A stretch of DNA of 64,000 nucleotides from Armatimonadetes bacterium Uphvl-Ar2 (GCA_002162095.1 CP021424.1:992001-1056000); one strand, 5' to 3'; shown: positions 45,433 to 54,374, counted from the first letter of the stretch. Notes: generated by a model not told the origin, from the sequence alone. Numbers and translations are program-made.

Positions 45433-48400
45433 TAGGCCTTCACCTCAGGGTTCGGGTTGTGGACGCGTCCGAGATACGTCGTGCGGGGCCGTGTGTTCGT
45501 GACCTCCAGCAGGATGTAGTTGCGCTTGCTGGCGCGAGACTTGCTCACGGCCGAGTTCTTGTCGCTCATGTTGCCGAAGACGATGGCCTGCGCGGGGCAC
45601 GCCTGCTGGCACGCCGTCACGATTTCGCCGTCTTGGACTTCCTTGCCCTCGACCTTTGCGTTGATGCGCTTTTCGTTGATGCGCTGGACGCAGTAGGTGC
45701 ACTTCTCCATCACACCGCGGGTGCGGACCGTGACGTCGGGGTTCTGGAGCAGCTTCAGCACCGGCAGATCGTGTACGGGCTTGGTGAAGTGCAAGAAGTT
45801 GAACCGCCGCACCTTATAGGGGCAGTTGTTGCTGCAGTAGCGGGTGCCCACGCAGCGGTTGTAGACCATCTGGTTCAGGCCTTCGCTGCTGTGCACGGTG
45901 GCCGCGACCGGGCAGACCGGTTCACACGGCGCTTGCTCGCACTGCACACAGGCGAGAGGCTGGAAGTAGATCGGCGGGTTGTCGTAGTTGAGGCTGGAGC
46001 CGTTCCCCTTGTAGTACCGGTCAATGCGAATCCAGTGCATTTCGCGGCCGCGCATCACTTCGCGCTTGCCTACGGTGGGGATATTGTTTTCGCTTTGGCA
46101 GGCCACGACACAGGCGTTGCAGCCGGTGCAGAGGTTGAGGTCCACCGTCATCGCCCACTGCATGTTTTGGGCGTACAGGTCCTTGTAGTCCGAGCCGTCG
46201 TAGAGGTTCAGGTCCTTGCCATCACCGCCGGCGTCGGTGCCGCCCGTCGGGGCTGCGCCTGCACCTTCGGAGTGCGCATCGGTGTGGCCACCTTGGCCTT
46301 CCAAGCCGTTGTGCAGCTTATCGCCGCCGTGTTCGGCCTCCGCGCCGCCGCCATGACCCTTGCTCGCAAAGATCATCGGGTTGGCCTTGTAATCGGCCAG
46401 GTTCGCGTGGCGAATGATGTCGCGGTCGGTGTCGATCTCTTCGACTTCGAGCGTGTTGTGGAACTGGGTGTTGGCCAGTTCGTAGCCCCCGGAGGTCTTC
46501 TCGACCACCGCATCGGCCACGATCCACGGGGATTGGCTGCTGCGGAGCGGATAGATGTTGAACCCGCCGCCGTGCCAGCGGTCGTCACCCTTGTTGCCGA
46601 CCTTGCCGACGCGGGTGCGGCCGTAGCCCATGCGCACCACCACGGTGTCATCGGCCATGCCCAGGTTGACGTAAACCGGCATCTCCACCGACTTGCCGCC
46701 CACGGTGACCTTCACCATCGGAGCCGGCCCCGCGCCCGGGATCAGGCCCAGGTGCTTGTACGGCCCGGCCACGCCAAGTTGAGAGGCGAGCTTGTGCCCC
46801 ATTTCCACCGCGTTGTCCCAGGTGAGGTTCGTCAGCGGGCGCGGCAGCTCTTGCAGCCAAGGGTTGTTGGAATAGGAACCGTCGTGGATCGCTTGGTCCG
46901 GGGCGAAGCGGAGTTCAATGCCCTTCGTCGAAGCGTCCGGGATTGCCGCCATCAGGTTCGGCTTCAGCGCCGGCGGAGCTTCCTGAGTGGACACCGACAT
47001 CATCACACCGTTGGCCAGCACGGACCGCCAGGTTTCGCTGTTCAGGTCCATCTGGTGGAACTTCGAAATGGTCTCGAGGTCGTCTTGGGAGCGGTTGTTC
47101 AGCGCCTCCATGACTTGCAGGGCCGAGCGGCTTTCGTACAGCGGCTTGATGAGCGGCTGCTGGATGCTGACCGTGCCATCGAACGCCACGTGGTCGCCCC
47201 AGGCTTCCAGGTAGTGCGATTGGGGAAGCTGGAACTGGCACTTCTCACCAGTCTCGTCATCGTATAGGCTGAGTTGCGCGGTGAACGGCACCGTGCCGAC
47301 CAGCGTGCCAAAGTCTAGATCGGCCGGAGCGTCGTAAACCGGATTCACGCCGAGCAGAAGGAGCGTGTGCACCTTGTTGCCCTTGATGGCTTCGGCCAGC
47401 GAGCGAATGCTTTCCCCATTGTGGGTCGCCCAAGTCGCGCTCGGCCGGAGCGTCACCGTGGCGCCGAGGTTGCCCAGCGCTTCGTTCAGCGCGTAGACCG
47501 CCGCTTGCACCGCCGGGGGCAAGTGACCGCCGGCCACCACCACACAGCGCCCGCGATGAGCCTGCAGGTCGCGCACCATGGCATCCACCAGTTGGGCATC
47601 GGCCCCGGTGGCACCCGGCGCGGTCACGCCCGGCATGCCGAGCTTTGCACCCAAAGCCCGCACCAGCGCGCCCATTTGGGAAGCGCGCACCGGCGAGCGG
47701 TGGTCGGCCAGCGCCCCAAACGTTGTGGGGGCACTTTCGAAGGCGTAAAGGCGGCTCATTTCGCCGTCGGGATTCCGCTTCGCGGCAATGTTGCGCGCGT
47801 GGGCGGTGGCACCCGGCAGCTCGTTGAAGACGTCGCAGTCAATGCTGACCACCACGTCGGCGCGGCTAAAGTCGTAGACCGGTCGCACGGCCTGGCCCGT
47901 GGCCAGCATTCCCGCCTCGTGCATCAGGTCGCGGTGGCAGGCTTCCCACTGATACCAAGTGGCATTGGGGTGCTTGCCGAGGAAATCTTCAATGGACTTC
48001 GCCAGGGCGGGCGAGGTCACGTTCGGCGTGACGATGGCGACGCCGCCGTTCTTCAGCGAGGCGCGAACATTCTTGAGGAAGTTCGGCCAGTTGTCCATAT
48101 CGCCCTTGTACTTGACCCCATCGAGGCGATCCGGATCGTACAGGCCGTGGATACTGGCGAGTTGCTTGGCATCCAAACCACCCAGACTGGCGGGGTGCTT
48201 GGGGTTGCCTTCCAGCTTGACCGGGCGGCCTTCGTGGCTGCGCACCAGCATGCCGACGACTTCACCGGCGATGCTGGCCGTGGTGGCAAAGTGCTTGCTA
48301 ATCCCGGAAACCCGGTTCTCGGGGGCTTGCACATAGCCGATGATCTTCTCTTGCGGCATGATGAGCGAGCGGCAGCCCGAACCGGCAATCCCGGCCATGG

Positions 48401-48581
48401 CCATGGCGCCCCCCATCAGCTTGAGGACATTGCGGCGATCAATCTCGGCAATCGACTTGCGGTGCGGGAACTCGTCCCCTTGCCACACGCGGGCCTCTGG
48501 TTCACCCCGATGGTCGGCCGGCCCCTTATAAAAGCGAGACGGCGCGGTCGGTTGTTCTTCGTTCTTCGGTTCGTGGCCCAT
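45432..48581 (-). CDS. actB: Alternative complex III subunit ActB (molybdopterin-oxidoreductase-like plus Fe-S domain)
   Basis: A 1049-residue fusion of a B1 part related to molybdopterin oxidoreductases (without bound cofactor in known ACIII) and a B2 iron-sulfur part. The N-terminus has a Tat-like signal D-R-R-N-V-L-K-L-M-G-G followed by a lipobox-like A-G-S-G-C. The C-terminal part has four cysteine groups: C-T-G-C-N-A-C-V-V-A-C, C-V-Q-C-E-Q-A-P-C-E-P-V-C-P, C-V-G-T-R-Y-C-S-N-N-C-P and C-T-Y-C...C-Q-Q-A-C-P, fitting three or four clusters. A Gly/Asp/Ala-rich linker of about 60 residues (around 760-830) precedes them. Confidence 0.94.
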   Translation of the reverse strand: MGHEPKNEEQPTAPSRFYKGPADHRGEPEARVWQGDEFPHRKSIAEIDRRNVLKLMGGAMAMAGIAGSGCRSLIMPQEKIIGYVQAPENRVSGISKHFATTASIAGEVVGMLVRSHEGRPVKLEGNPKHPASLGGLDAKQLASIHGLYDPDRLDGVKYKGDMDNWPNFLKNVRASLKNGGVAIVTPNVTSPALAKSIEDFLGKHPNATWYQWEACHRDLMHEAGMLATGQAVRPVYDFSRADVVVSIDCDVFNELPGATAHARNIAAKRNPDGEMSRLYAFESAPTTFGALADHRSPVRASQMGALVRALGAKLGMPGVTAPGATGADAQLVDAMVRDLQAHRGRCVVVAGGHLPPAVQAAVYALNEALGNLGATVTLRPSATWATHNGESIRSLAEAIKGNKVHTLLLLGVNPVYDAPADLDFGTLVGTVPFTAQLSLYDDETGEKCQFQLPQSHYLEAWGDHVAFDGTVSIQQPLIKPLYESRSALQVMEALNNRSQDDLETISKFHQMDLNSETWRSVLANGVMMSVSTQEAPPALKPNLMAAIPDASTKGIELRFAPDQAIHDGSYSNNPWLQELPRPLTNLTWDNAVEMGHKLASQLGVAGPYKHLGLIPGAGPAPMVKVTVGGKSVEMPVYVNLGMADDTVVVRMGYGRTRVGKVGNKGDDRWHGGGFNIYPLRSSQSPWIVADAVVEKTSGGYELANTQFHNTLEVEEIDTDRDIIRHANLADYKANPMIFASKGHGGGAEAEHGGDKLHNGLEGQGGHTDAHSEGAGAAPTGGTDAGGDGKDLNLYDGSDYKDLYAQNMQWAMTVDLNLCTGCNACVVACQSENNIPTVGKREVMRGREMHWIRIDRYYKGNGSSLNYDNPPIYFQPLACVQCEQAPCEPVCPVAATVHSSEGLNQMVYNRCVGTRYCSNNCPYKVRRFNFLHFTKPVHDLPVLKLLQNPDVTVRTRGVMEKCTYCVQRINEKRINAKVEGKEVQDGEIVTACQQACPAQAIVFGNMSDKNSAVSKSRASKRNYILLEVTNTRPRTTYLGRVHNPNPEVKA

Positions 48582-49324
48582 TAGCGGTGACAGATGTAGC
48601 AGTCCTTTAGCTGCGATTTGTTGATCTTGCGCTCTTCGACCAAGCGCACGCCTTCGTGAATCTTGTCCTTGGGAACACGCTGGGGCAAGCCGCTCACCAG
48701 CTTCTCTTCCGCCCCGGTCAGCACTTCGCCGGCCGAGATCTTGCGGTAGACCTCAAAGACTTGCTCGCGCGGAGACAGGTTCAGCTCCGGCGAAACGTGG
48801 GTCATAAACTTTTCGGGGTTCTGGTGGCACTCCAGACACCAGACCATGTGGAACGCCTGGCCCTTCCAGGTGATCTCCATCTCGTGCACCTGGCCGTGGC
48901 ACGTGTTACAAGAGATGCCGCGAGCGATGTGGATGGCGTGGTTGAAGTAGACAAAGTCCGGCGCGCGGTTGACCAGGTTCCATTCCACCGGGGTGTTGGT
49001 GGCCCAGCTGGAGCGGATCGGCTCGATCATCGGGCTGTTCGTCCAGATCTGGCTGTGGCACGTCATACAGACTTCCGTGCTCGGGATGCCCGCACTGGCC
49101 GACTTCTCGACACTGGTGTGGCAGAACCGACAGTCAATCCCTAGCTCCTTTGCATGGTGCTTGTGGCTGAACGGGGCCGGCTGATTGATAGGCACCGTCA
49201 CCTTGGTGTTGGCGGGAGACCGAGAGATCTCACTCACCCCTACCAAGAGGAACGGCACGCCCGCCAGCGCGAAGAGGCTGGCAGTTGCAATAGTGTTTGC
49301 CGCGGGTCCAAAGATTTGCGCCAT
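48581..49324 (-). CDS. actA: Alternative complex III subunit ActA, pentaheme cytochrome c
   Basis: A 247-residue protein with one N-terminal membrane helix and five heme c motifs: C-R-F-C-H, C-M-T-C-H, C-N-T-C-H, C-L-E-C-H and C-Y-I-C-H. ActA of known ACIII is a pentaheme protein of this size that passes electrons to the monoheme cytochrome. It overlaps actB by one base and starts 24 bases after the ctaAB fusion. The last heme motif lies at the very C-terminus. Confidence 0.94.
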   Translation of the reverse strand: MAQIFGPAANTIATASLFALAGVPFLLVGVSEISRSPANTKVTVPINQPAPFSHKHHAKELGIDCRFCHTSVEKSASAGIPSTEVCMTCHSQIWTNSPMIEPIRSSWATNTPVEWNLVNRAPDFVYFNHAIHIARGISCNTCHGQVHEMEITWKGQAFHMVWCLECHQNPEKFMTHVSPELNLSPREQVFEVYRKISAGEVLTGAEEKLVSGLPQRVPKDKIHEGVRLVEERKINKSQLKDCYICHR

Positions 49325-49348
49325 AGTTGCTGCTCTAAATGAATGCTC

Positions 49349-51208
49349 CTAGATTGCCCGGTCCACCGCTACGACGAGGAAGAACAGGGCGAGATAAACC
49401 ATCGAATATTTGAAAAGGGACTTGGCTTTCGGCCGGGTCGTGCTGCGAAGCAGACCCAGGCTTTGGGCCAGGAGCCCGACGTTGAGAAGAACCACCAGCC
49501 CGAGGGTGATGGAGTTGAATCCGTTGCCGGCCAGCGGAATGATACTGACCACCGCCGTGAGAATGGCGTAAATGACGATCTGCACCGCCGTCACGTGCTC
49601 GCCGTGCACCACGGGGAGCATCGGCACCCCGGCCTTGGCGTAGTCGTCTTTGATGAGGATGGCCAGCGCCCAGAAGTGCACCGGCGTCCAGAGGAACACG
49701 ACGGCAAAGAGCAGCCAAGCGAACCAGTTGAGGTCGCCCGTCACGGCCGCCCAACCCACCAGAGGCGGGAAAGCCCCCGCCGCGCCCCCGATGACAATGT
49801 TCTGCCAGGTGCGGCGCTTCAGGAGGAGCGTATAGATAAAGACGTAGAACAGCAGCCCGGCAAAGGCCAGCAGCGCGGCCAGCACGTTGGAGACGGCGGT
49901 GATCATCCCGAAAGAGATGACCGTGAGCGCCAAGGCGAACAGGAAGGCGTTGCCCGAGGAGACGTAGTGCGTGACCGTCGGGCGGCTGGCGGTGCGTTCC
50001 ATCGCCACATCGAGGTCGCGCTCCACGATCATGTTGATCGTGTTCGCGGCGCCCGCCATCATGTAGCCGCCCAGGGCCACACAAATCGTCATGAGGAACG
50101 GAGGCCACCCCTGGTTCGCCATCACCATCGCCGCCACGGTGGTGAACAGCAAAAGCGAGATGACGCGGGGCTTGGTGAGGGCCACGTAGGCCCGAATCTG
50201 CGCGGAAAGTCGCTCGCGCGGCGTGAGGCCCGCGAAGGGATCCTCGGTGCTGGGCGTGTACTCCGGGTAGGCCAGCGTGTAGGTGCCCATCTTGACGAAG
50301 CTCACCCAGGTGACCAAGGCCAGCAAGAGGTGGCCCATCTGCATCCAGGCCGGGGCGCTCATCAGGAGGTTGGCCAGGCCGAAGAGCATCTGGGCGGTGA
50401 GCCCGATGGAAAGATAGCGGCTCCACTGCTGCACGCCCGGTTCCGGACGCGACTTGGAAAGTTGATTGCCCGCCCAGAGCATAAGGGCGAAGAGCGAGGT
50501 CGCCAACAGCGGGTGCGCCACGCCACCCTTGAGGATGGGGCTGGCGGCCGCGCCGATGTGCATGTTCAGGCGATCGGAAAGCGTCTGGGCGGCCTGGAGT
50601 TCCGGCCCGTACGCCGTCTTGCCCATGGCGCTGATGGCACCCGTGATGCCGAGAACGAGTTGGGAAACGCCACTGGCCAAGAGCAGCATGAGCGGACCGC
50701 GATCCGGCCGGCGGAGCGGCGCGCCACCCCGGCTGTACCAGTCGGCCAGTACGAGCGCGCCCATTAGGAAATAGTTGTTGACCAGGTGGACGGGCATGAA
50801 GATCGCCCGCGCCAGCGATTTGTCGTGCACCACCAGCCCTTGCCGCACCAGCACCGCTCCGATGAGCGCGCTGATGACACACGCCAGCACCGAGAACCCA
50901 ATGGCCCGGCGCATCGGCGAACCCTTCGGCTCCGCCCGGCGGGCGGCAATCCAAAGACCACCCAGAAGGAGACCAAGTAACCCAGAGGTGACCCGGTGCG
51001 TTAACTCAATGAGAGTCTTGACATTCGACGTATCGGGCAGGATGGCCCCGCCGCAGTTCGGCCAAGAAACCCCGCATCCATCCCCGGAAAGCGAGGCCCG
51101 CACCCATGCGCCAAAAAGGATGACCAGCGCCGCGTAAACGAGGCTTAGTCTCATCCATGGTCGAAAGTCGGCGCGCGTCACAGGTGGGAAATCCGTCTCC
51201 AAGCCCAA
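49349..51208 (-). CDS. CtaA-CtaB fusion: heme A synthase / protoheme IX farnesyltransferase
   Basis: A 619-residue membrane protein. Residues about 15-310 form heme A synthase: L-F-G-A-W-V-R, the Cys pair of C-G-V-S-W-P-N-C and conserved His (L-T-H-R; P-V-H-L-V-N-N-Y; M-H; G-H-L-L). Residues about 330-615 form the UbiA-type heme O synthase with N-T-I-N-M-I-V-E-R-D-L-D-V-A-M-E-R-T and the second Asp motif in K-D-D-Y-A-K-A-G. Together they make heme O then heme A for the oxidase encoded downstream. Fusions exist in other phyla (for example Thermus). Start TTG 51208 or GTG 51181 are both possible. Confidence 0.93.
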   Translation of the reverse strand: MGLETDFPPVTRADFRPWMRLSLVYAALVILFGAWVRASLSGDGCGVSWPNCGGAILPDTSNVKTLIELTHRVTSGLLGLLLGGLWIAARRAEPKGSPMRRAIGFSVLACVISALIGAVLVRQGLVVHDKSLARAIFMPVHLVNNYFLMGALVLADWYSRGGAPLRRPDRGPLMLLLASGVSQLVLGITGAISAMGKTAYGPELQAAQTLSDRLNMHIGAAASPILKGGVAHPLLATSLFALMLWAGNQLSKSRPEPGVQQWSRYLSIGLTAQMLFGLANLLMSAPAWMQMGHLLLALVTWVSFVKMGTYTLAYPEYTPSTEDPFAGLTPRERLSAQIRAYVALTKPRVISLLLFTTVAAMVMANQGWPPFLMTICVALGGYMMAGAANTINMIVERDLDVAMERTASRPTVTHYVSSGNAFLFALALTVISFGMITAVSNVLAALLAFAGLLFYVFIYTLLLKRRTWQNIVIGGAAGAFPPLVGWAAVTGDLNWFAWLLFAVVFLWTPVHFWALAILIKDDYAKAGVPMLPVVHGEHVTAVQIVIYAILTAVVSIIPLAGNGFNSITLGLVVLLNVGLLAQSLGLLRSTTRPKAKSLFKYSMVYLALFFLVVAVDRAI

Positions 51209-51227
51209 GGATGAACGAGTGGACCCC

Positions 51228-51274
51228 CTTCTGTCAATGTTAAAACGAGGTCTAAGGGGACTTCTGTCAGTGTT
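51228..51274 (-). promoter_or_regulatory. Pair of 14-base direct repeats upstream of the respiratory operon
   Basis: On the minus strand AACATTGACAGAAG and AACACTGACAGAAG occur 33 bases apart, about three helical turns, just upstream of the ctaAB start. Each contains a TTGACA- or CTGACA-like hexamer, so they may be tandem -35 elements or binding sites for a regulator of the operon. No convincing -10 was found at 17 bases. Confidence 0.4.
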
Positions 51275-51369
51275 TTGCGAAAGCGGGAAAACTACACAAA
51301 ATTATCCAATATTGAACCTAAGAGGCCGCGCTTGTTACATTTGAGTGCCTTTCTAGCCTCGGGCTTGGC

Positions 51370-51375
51370 TAAAAT
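51370..51375 (+). promoter_or_regulatory. TAAAAT -10 box for leaderless NAGPA-like gene
   Basis: TAAAAT ends 8 bases before the ATG at 51384 and no ribosome-binding site intervenes. This is one of several TANNNT boxes seen 6-8 bases before starts in this window (see the finding on leaderless genes). Confidence 0.45.
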
Positions 51376-51383
51376 GCCGCAAC

Positions 51384-52196
51384 ATGACTAAGGAAACACG
51401 CGTAAAAAGATGGTTTTCCCTGCTCGCCCTGACGAGTGCGGCCGCTTTGGGGCTTAGCGCGCCCGAAATCCGTAGCGTTGGTTCCTTCCAGGTCGTGGTG
51501 TTCGATTTGACCAAGGGCGACTACGCCCCGCGCGTGGTGCTGGAAGAGCGGCTGGTGAGCGTGCGCGAACTGCTCGGCCCCGAGCCCCCCGCCGCCGCCA
51601 TCACGGGCACCTTCTTCGCCTGGGAAAACGGCCGGCCCGTGGGCGAAGTGGTGATTGACGGCGATGTGGTGGCGGATGGTGCCCGGGGCAGCGCGATTGG
51701 CGTGGACTGGTACGGCCGGGTGCACATTTTTGACACCGAAGTGCGGGGATGGCAGGATTGGTTCCCCTACCGCTATGGCCTGCGCGCCGGGGTCCGCATT
51801 GTGCGCGAGGGCGTGGTGGACCCCAAGCCGTGGACGCAAGGATTCCGAGACCGCAGCATTTGGGGATCGGCGGCCCGCACGGCCGTGGGCACCACCCCCG
51901 GTGGCAAGCTGGTGATGATGGCGACCCGGAGTTCGGTGACACTTTCCACCCTCGGCCGACAGATGACCGCGCTGGGCGTAACCAACGCCGTGGCTCTGGA
52001 TGGCGGCGGCAGCACCATGCTTTACGCCAAGGACCGCTATCTGATCAGCACCTCGCGGCGGCTGAACAACCTCTTCATCGTGGAAGAGAAGAGCCCGCTG
52101 GATGACACCTTCCGGGCGCACCTGCAGCGGCTGGCCCGCAACCAAACGGACGGCGTGGCGAACGGGGTTTCGGGCACCGGGGCTGCGAATCCCTAA
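51384..52196 (+). CDS. Phosphodiester glycosidase (NAGPA/DUF2233) family protein
   Basis: A 270-residue protein with a signal peptide (cleavage near L-S-A-P) and the NAGPA-type catalytic core: N-terminal A-A-I-T-G-T-F-F, A-A-R-T-A-V-G, and the strongly conserved A-V-A-L-D-G-G-G-S-T-M-L motif. The family includes human uncovering enzyme and bacterial exopolysaccharide enzymes that cleave sugar phosphodiesters. An extracellular polysaccharide role is likely but the substrate is unknown. It has a TAAAAT box 8 bases before the ATG. Confidence 0.88.
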   Translation: MTKETRVKRWFSLLALTSAAALGLSAPEIRSVGSFQVVVFDLTKGDYAPRVVLEERLVSVRELLGPEPPAAAITGTFFAWENGRPVGEVVIDGDVVADGARGSAIGVDWYGRVHIFDTEVRGWQDWFPYRYGLRAGVRIVREGVVDPKPWTQGFRDRSIWGSAARTAVGTTPGGKLVMMATRSSVTLSTLGRQMTALGVTNAVALDGGGSTMLYAKDRYLISTSRRLNNLFIVEEKSPLDDTFRAHLQRLARNQTDGVANGVSGTGAANP

Positions 52197-52220
52197 CCGG
52201 GCTGGTATCCTCGGGTCCGC

Positions 52221-52967
52221 TTGCCGCGTCCTCACCTCGCGATCATCATTCCCGCTTACAACGAGCAAGAGCGACTCGGGCCTACCCTTGCCCGCATCGC
52301 GGAATACGCGCGTACCCTGGATTTCGACACCGAGATCTGGGTGGTGAATGACGGCAGCGCCGACGACACCGCCAAGCTGGTGAAATGCGTGGCCGAAAGC
52401 GAGCCCCTGGTGCACCTGCTGGACTGCGAGCAGAACCAGGGCAAAGGCGCAGCCGTGCGTCGGGGCATGCTGGAAATTGATGCCGAGTGGCTGCTGATGA
52501 GCGACGCCGACCTGGCCACGCCCATCGAAGAGCTGGACAAGCTGTGGCCCCACGTGGGCGAAGCGACCCCCATTGCCATTGGCAGCCGCCCGCTGAAGGA
52601 GAGCGAACTGGAAGTGCGGCAACCCTGGTACCGCGAGATGATGGGGCGAGCCTTTAATTTGGCCGTGCGCACCCTGGGCATCAAGGGGATTGCGGATACG
52701 CAGTGCGGGTTCAAGCTCTACCGGCAGGATGTGGCCCGCGACATCTTTTCGCGGAGCAAAATTGACGGCTTCGGGTTCGATTTTGAGGTGCTAATGATTG
52801 CCCGCGACCTGGGCTACAACATCGCCGAAGTGCCGATCCGCTGGCAGCACAAGGAAGGCAGCAAGGTGAACCTGCTGCGCGACGGCGTGCGAATGCTGCG
52901 CGAACTGATGCTGCTGCGCCTGGCGGGGCGGGCGCGGCGAATTTCCCCCCGGACGAGGGGGCAGTGA
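52221..52967 (+). CDS. Family 2 glycosyltransferase (dolichyl-phosphate mannosyltransferase-like)
   Basis: A 248-residue GT-A enzyme with I-I-I-P-A-Y-N-E-Q-E at the N-terminus, V-V-N-D-G-S-A-D-D-T, and the metal-binding D-A-D-L-A-T motif. The pattern D-T-Q-C-G-F-K-L-Y and a final I-R-W-Q-H-K-E-G-S-K-V are typical of DPM-like synthases that move sugar from a nucleotide donor to a polyprenyl phosphate. No membrane helices, so a cytoplasmic-face enzyme. TTG start; coupled to the methyltransferase by a GTGA overlap. Confidence 0.9.
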   Translation: MPRPHLAIIIPAYNEQERLGPTLARIAEYARTLDFDTEIWVVNDGSADDTAKLVKCVAESEPLVHLLDCEQNQGKGAAVRRGMLEIDAEWLLMSDADLATPIEELDKLWPHVGEATPIAIGSRPLKESELEVRQPWYREMMGRAFNLAVRTLGIKGIADTQCGFKLYRQDVARDIFSRSKIDGFGFDFEVLMIARDLGYNIAEVPIRWQHKEGSKVNLLRDGVRMLRELMLLRLAGRARRISPRTRGQ

Positions 52968-53686
52968 ATCCCGAAGAATACGAAAAGATGCGCCGCCTGG
53001 AGGACCACTACTGGTGGTTTGTGGCGCGGCGCACCCTCTGCATCGAACTCTGGCGACGCCACGCCCCCCGGGGCCTGGTGCTGGACGTGGGGTGCGGCAC
53101 CGGCGCGGTGGCCCAAGAACTGAGCCGCGAAACCGAGGTGGTGGGGCTGGATTTCACCCACCTGGCCTTGCGGCACGCCCAGGGGCGGGGGCTCACCCGC
53201 TTGATCCAGGCCGATGGGGCCAAGCTGCCGGTGCGCGATGCGAGCGTGGCCGGGGTGGTGGCACTGGACATTTTTGAGCACATTGAGGACGATACGGCGG
53301 CCTTTGCCGAAGCGGCGCGCGTCCTGCAGCCGGGGGGCGTGCTGGTGCTGAGCGTGCCCGCCTACAAGTGGCTGTGGGGTCCGCACGACGTGGCGCTGCA
53401 TCATTTTCGGCGGCACACGCGGCGCTCGGTGCGGCGGCAGTTGGAGGCAGCGGGGCTGGAACCGGTGCTGGTGTCGTATTCGGTGTTTTGGCTGTTCCCG
53501 CTGGTGCTGGCGGAGCGACTGGTGGGCAAGTTTCGGCGGGGACCGGCGCGGGCGAGCCTTCCTCCGGTGCCGGGCGGCCTGAACCGGGCGCTGGTGGCGC
53601 TGATGGCGGCGGAAGGGCGCGCCCTGCGGACCGTGCGCTGGCCGTGGGGGAGCAGCGTGGTGGCGGTGGCCCGCCGACCCGAGTGA
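52964..53686 (+). CDS. Class I SAM-dependent methyltransferase
   Basis: A 240-residue protein with a Rossmann SAM site (L-V-L-D-V-G-C-G-T-G, residues about 34-43), a D-F-T-H acidic loop and the later V-V-A-L-D-I-F-E-H-I-E segment. The N-terminus has paired tryptophans (Y-W-W-F-V-A-R-R). The C-terminus has a hydrophobic segment (F-W-L-F-P-L-V-L) that could touch the membrane. Partnered with the GT2 gene, it may modify a glycolipid, but the acceptor is unknown. Confidence 0.88.
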   Translation: MNPEEYEKMRRLEDHYWWFVARRTLCIELWRRHAPRGLVLDVGCGTGAVAQELSRETEVVGLDFTHLALRHAQGRGLTRLIQADGAKLPVRDASVAGVVALDIFEHIEDDTAAFAEAARVLQPGGVLVLSVPAYKWLWGPHDVALHHFRRHTRRSVRRQLEAAGLEPVLVSYSVFWLFPLVLAERLVGKFRRGPARASLPPVPGGLNRALVALMAAEGRALRTVRWPWGSSVVAVARRPE

Positions 53687-53736
53687 CCGCGCCGGTTGGC
53701 CTAGGCGGATGTTGAAGTGCGCACGGTGCGCCGAGG

Positions 53737-53742
53737 TATGAT
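53737..53742 (+). promoter_or_regulatory. Candidate -10 box of tRNA-Ala
   Basis: TATGAT lies 12 bases before the tRNA start, and TTGAAG at 53712-53717 could serve as a -35 with a long (19-base) spacer. Confidence 0.35.
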
Positions 53743-53754
53743 GGAAGGCCGCGT

Positions 53755-53830
53755 GGGGATATAGCTCAGCTGGGAGAGCGCTGCAATCGCACTGCAGAGG
53801 CCAGGGGTTCGAATCCCCTTATCTCCACCA
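53755..53830 (+). tRNA. tRNA-Ala (anticodon CGC)
   Basis: Complete cloverleaf: acceptor GGGGATA pairs TATCTCC (one G-T), D-arm AGCTCAGCTGGGAGAGC, anticodon arm CTGCA-ATCGCAC-TGCAG with anticodon CGC reading GCG alanine codons, T-arm AGGGG-TTCGAAT-CCCCT, discriminator A and encoded CCA. The 3' part from 53797 is repeated at 54421 (see the repeat and finding), suggesting the gene has served as an insertion or duplication end point. Confidence 0.96.
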
Positions 53831-53868
53831 TTCCGGGTTCACTTTTTCCTTACTTGGGCATGACGGTG
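53797..53868 (+). repeat. Direct repeat copy 1: tRNA-Ala 3' end plus flank
   Basis: 72 bases running from the tRNA T-arm across its 3' end and into the 3' end of the DUF2199 gene. About 90 percent identical by eye to copy 2 (54421-54491), with one single-base gap. The core GAGGCCAGGGGTTCGAATCC is identical in both. Confidence 0.85.
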
Positions 53869-54374
53869 TCCACGATGGCGTGGTACTTGGCCTCGTCAAT
53901 CCCGTGGCGCTGGTCGATGGCCAGCGGGTGGTTGTGGTCTTCGGCGCAATAGAAGAAGGGGCGCTGGTGCCCCGGCCCGAACTGCACCCGGAGCGGCAGC
54001 CCCATGGAATCCGGGTAGCCCGGGATCTCGCAGGCCAGGGTGCCGGGTTCCGGGGGGAGATGGGAGCCGTCGGTGTCTTTGAGTTCCCAAAGCGTGCGGG
54101 CGGTGGATTCGCTGACCTCGGCCCAGCACCCCCAGCCCCACCGGCCGTCGCTGAAGGTGAAGGGGAGATACAGAACGCCCCGGATGAACCAGCGGCCCTC
54201 GTGGCAGCAGGCTTCGGTCCACCAATCCAGGTGGGCCTGGCGGGCTTCTTCGTCCAGCGCCCAGACCTCGTCCGGCAGCCGCCAGCCGTAGTCGGTAGGG
54301 AGGCCGGTGTGCGTGCCGCCGCAGTGCGGGCACACCCATTCGGGCGGCGGAGGGGTGCGCTTTTTGCCCCACAT
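53850..54374 (-). CDS. DUF2199 family protein
   Basis: A 174-residue protein recognised as DUF2199, with an N-terminal C-P-H-C-G-G-T-H motif (possible zinc-binding site, with later Cys residues) and W-A-L-D-E-E-A. The ATG at 54374 is conserved in the broken second copy, where the same start and upstream bases recur at 55377. The longer frame to 54494 runs into the repeat and is rejected. Its stop is 19 bases beyond the tRNA-Ala. Family function unknown; it is often found beside immunity-type genes. Confidence 0.8.
   Translation of the reverse strand: MWGKKRTPPPPEWVCPHCGGTHTGLPTDYGWRLPDEVWALDEEARQAHLDWWTEACCHEGRWFIRGVLYLPFTFSDGRWGWGCWAEVSESTARTLWELKDTDGSHLPPEPGTLACEIPGYPDSMGLPLRVQFGPGHQRPFFYCAEDHNHPLAIDQRHGIDEAKYHAIVDTVMPK

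Noticed and set aside
43345-47267. Two long plus-strand frames (696 and 616 codons)
   Set aside because: Antisense to actB, actC and actD; no recognisable domain and no ribosome-binding site.
49349-51208. Separate ctaA and ctaB genes
   Set aside because: One continuous frame without an internal stop or start with a ribosome-binding site between the halves.
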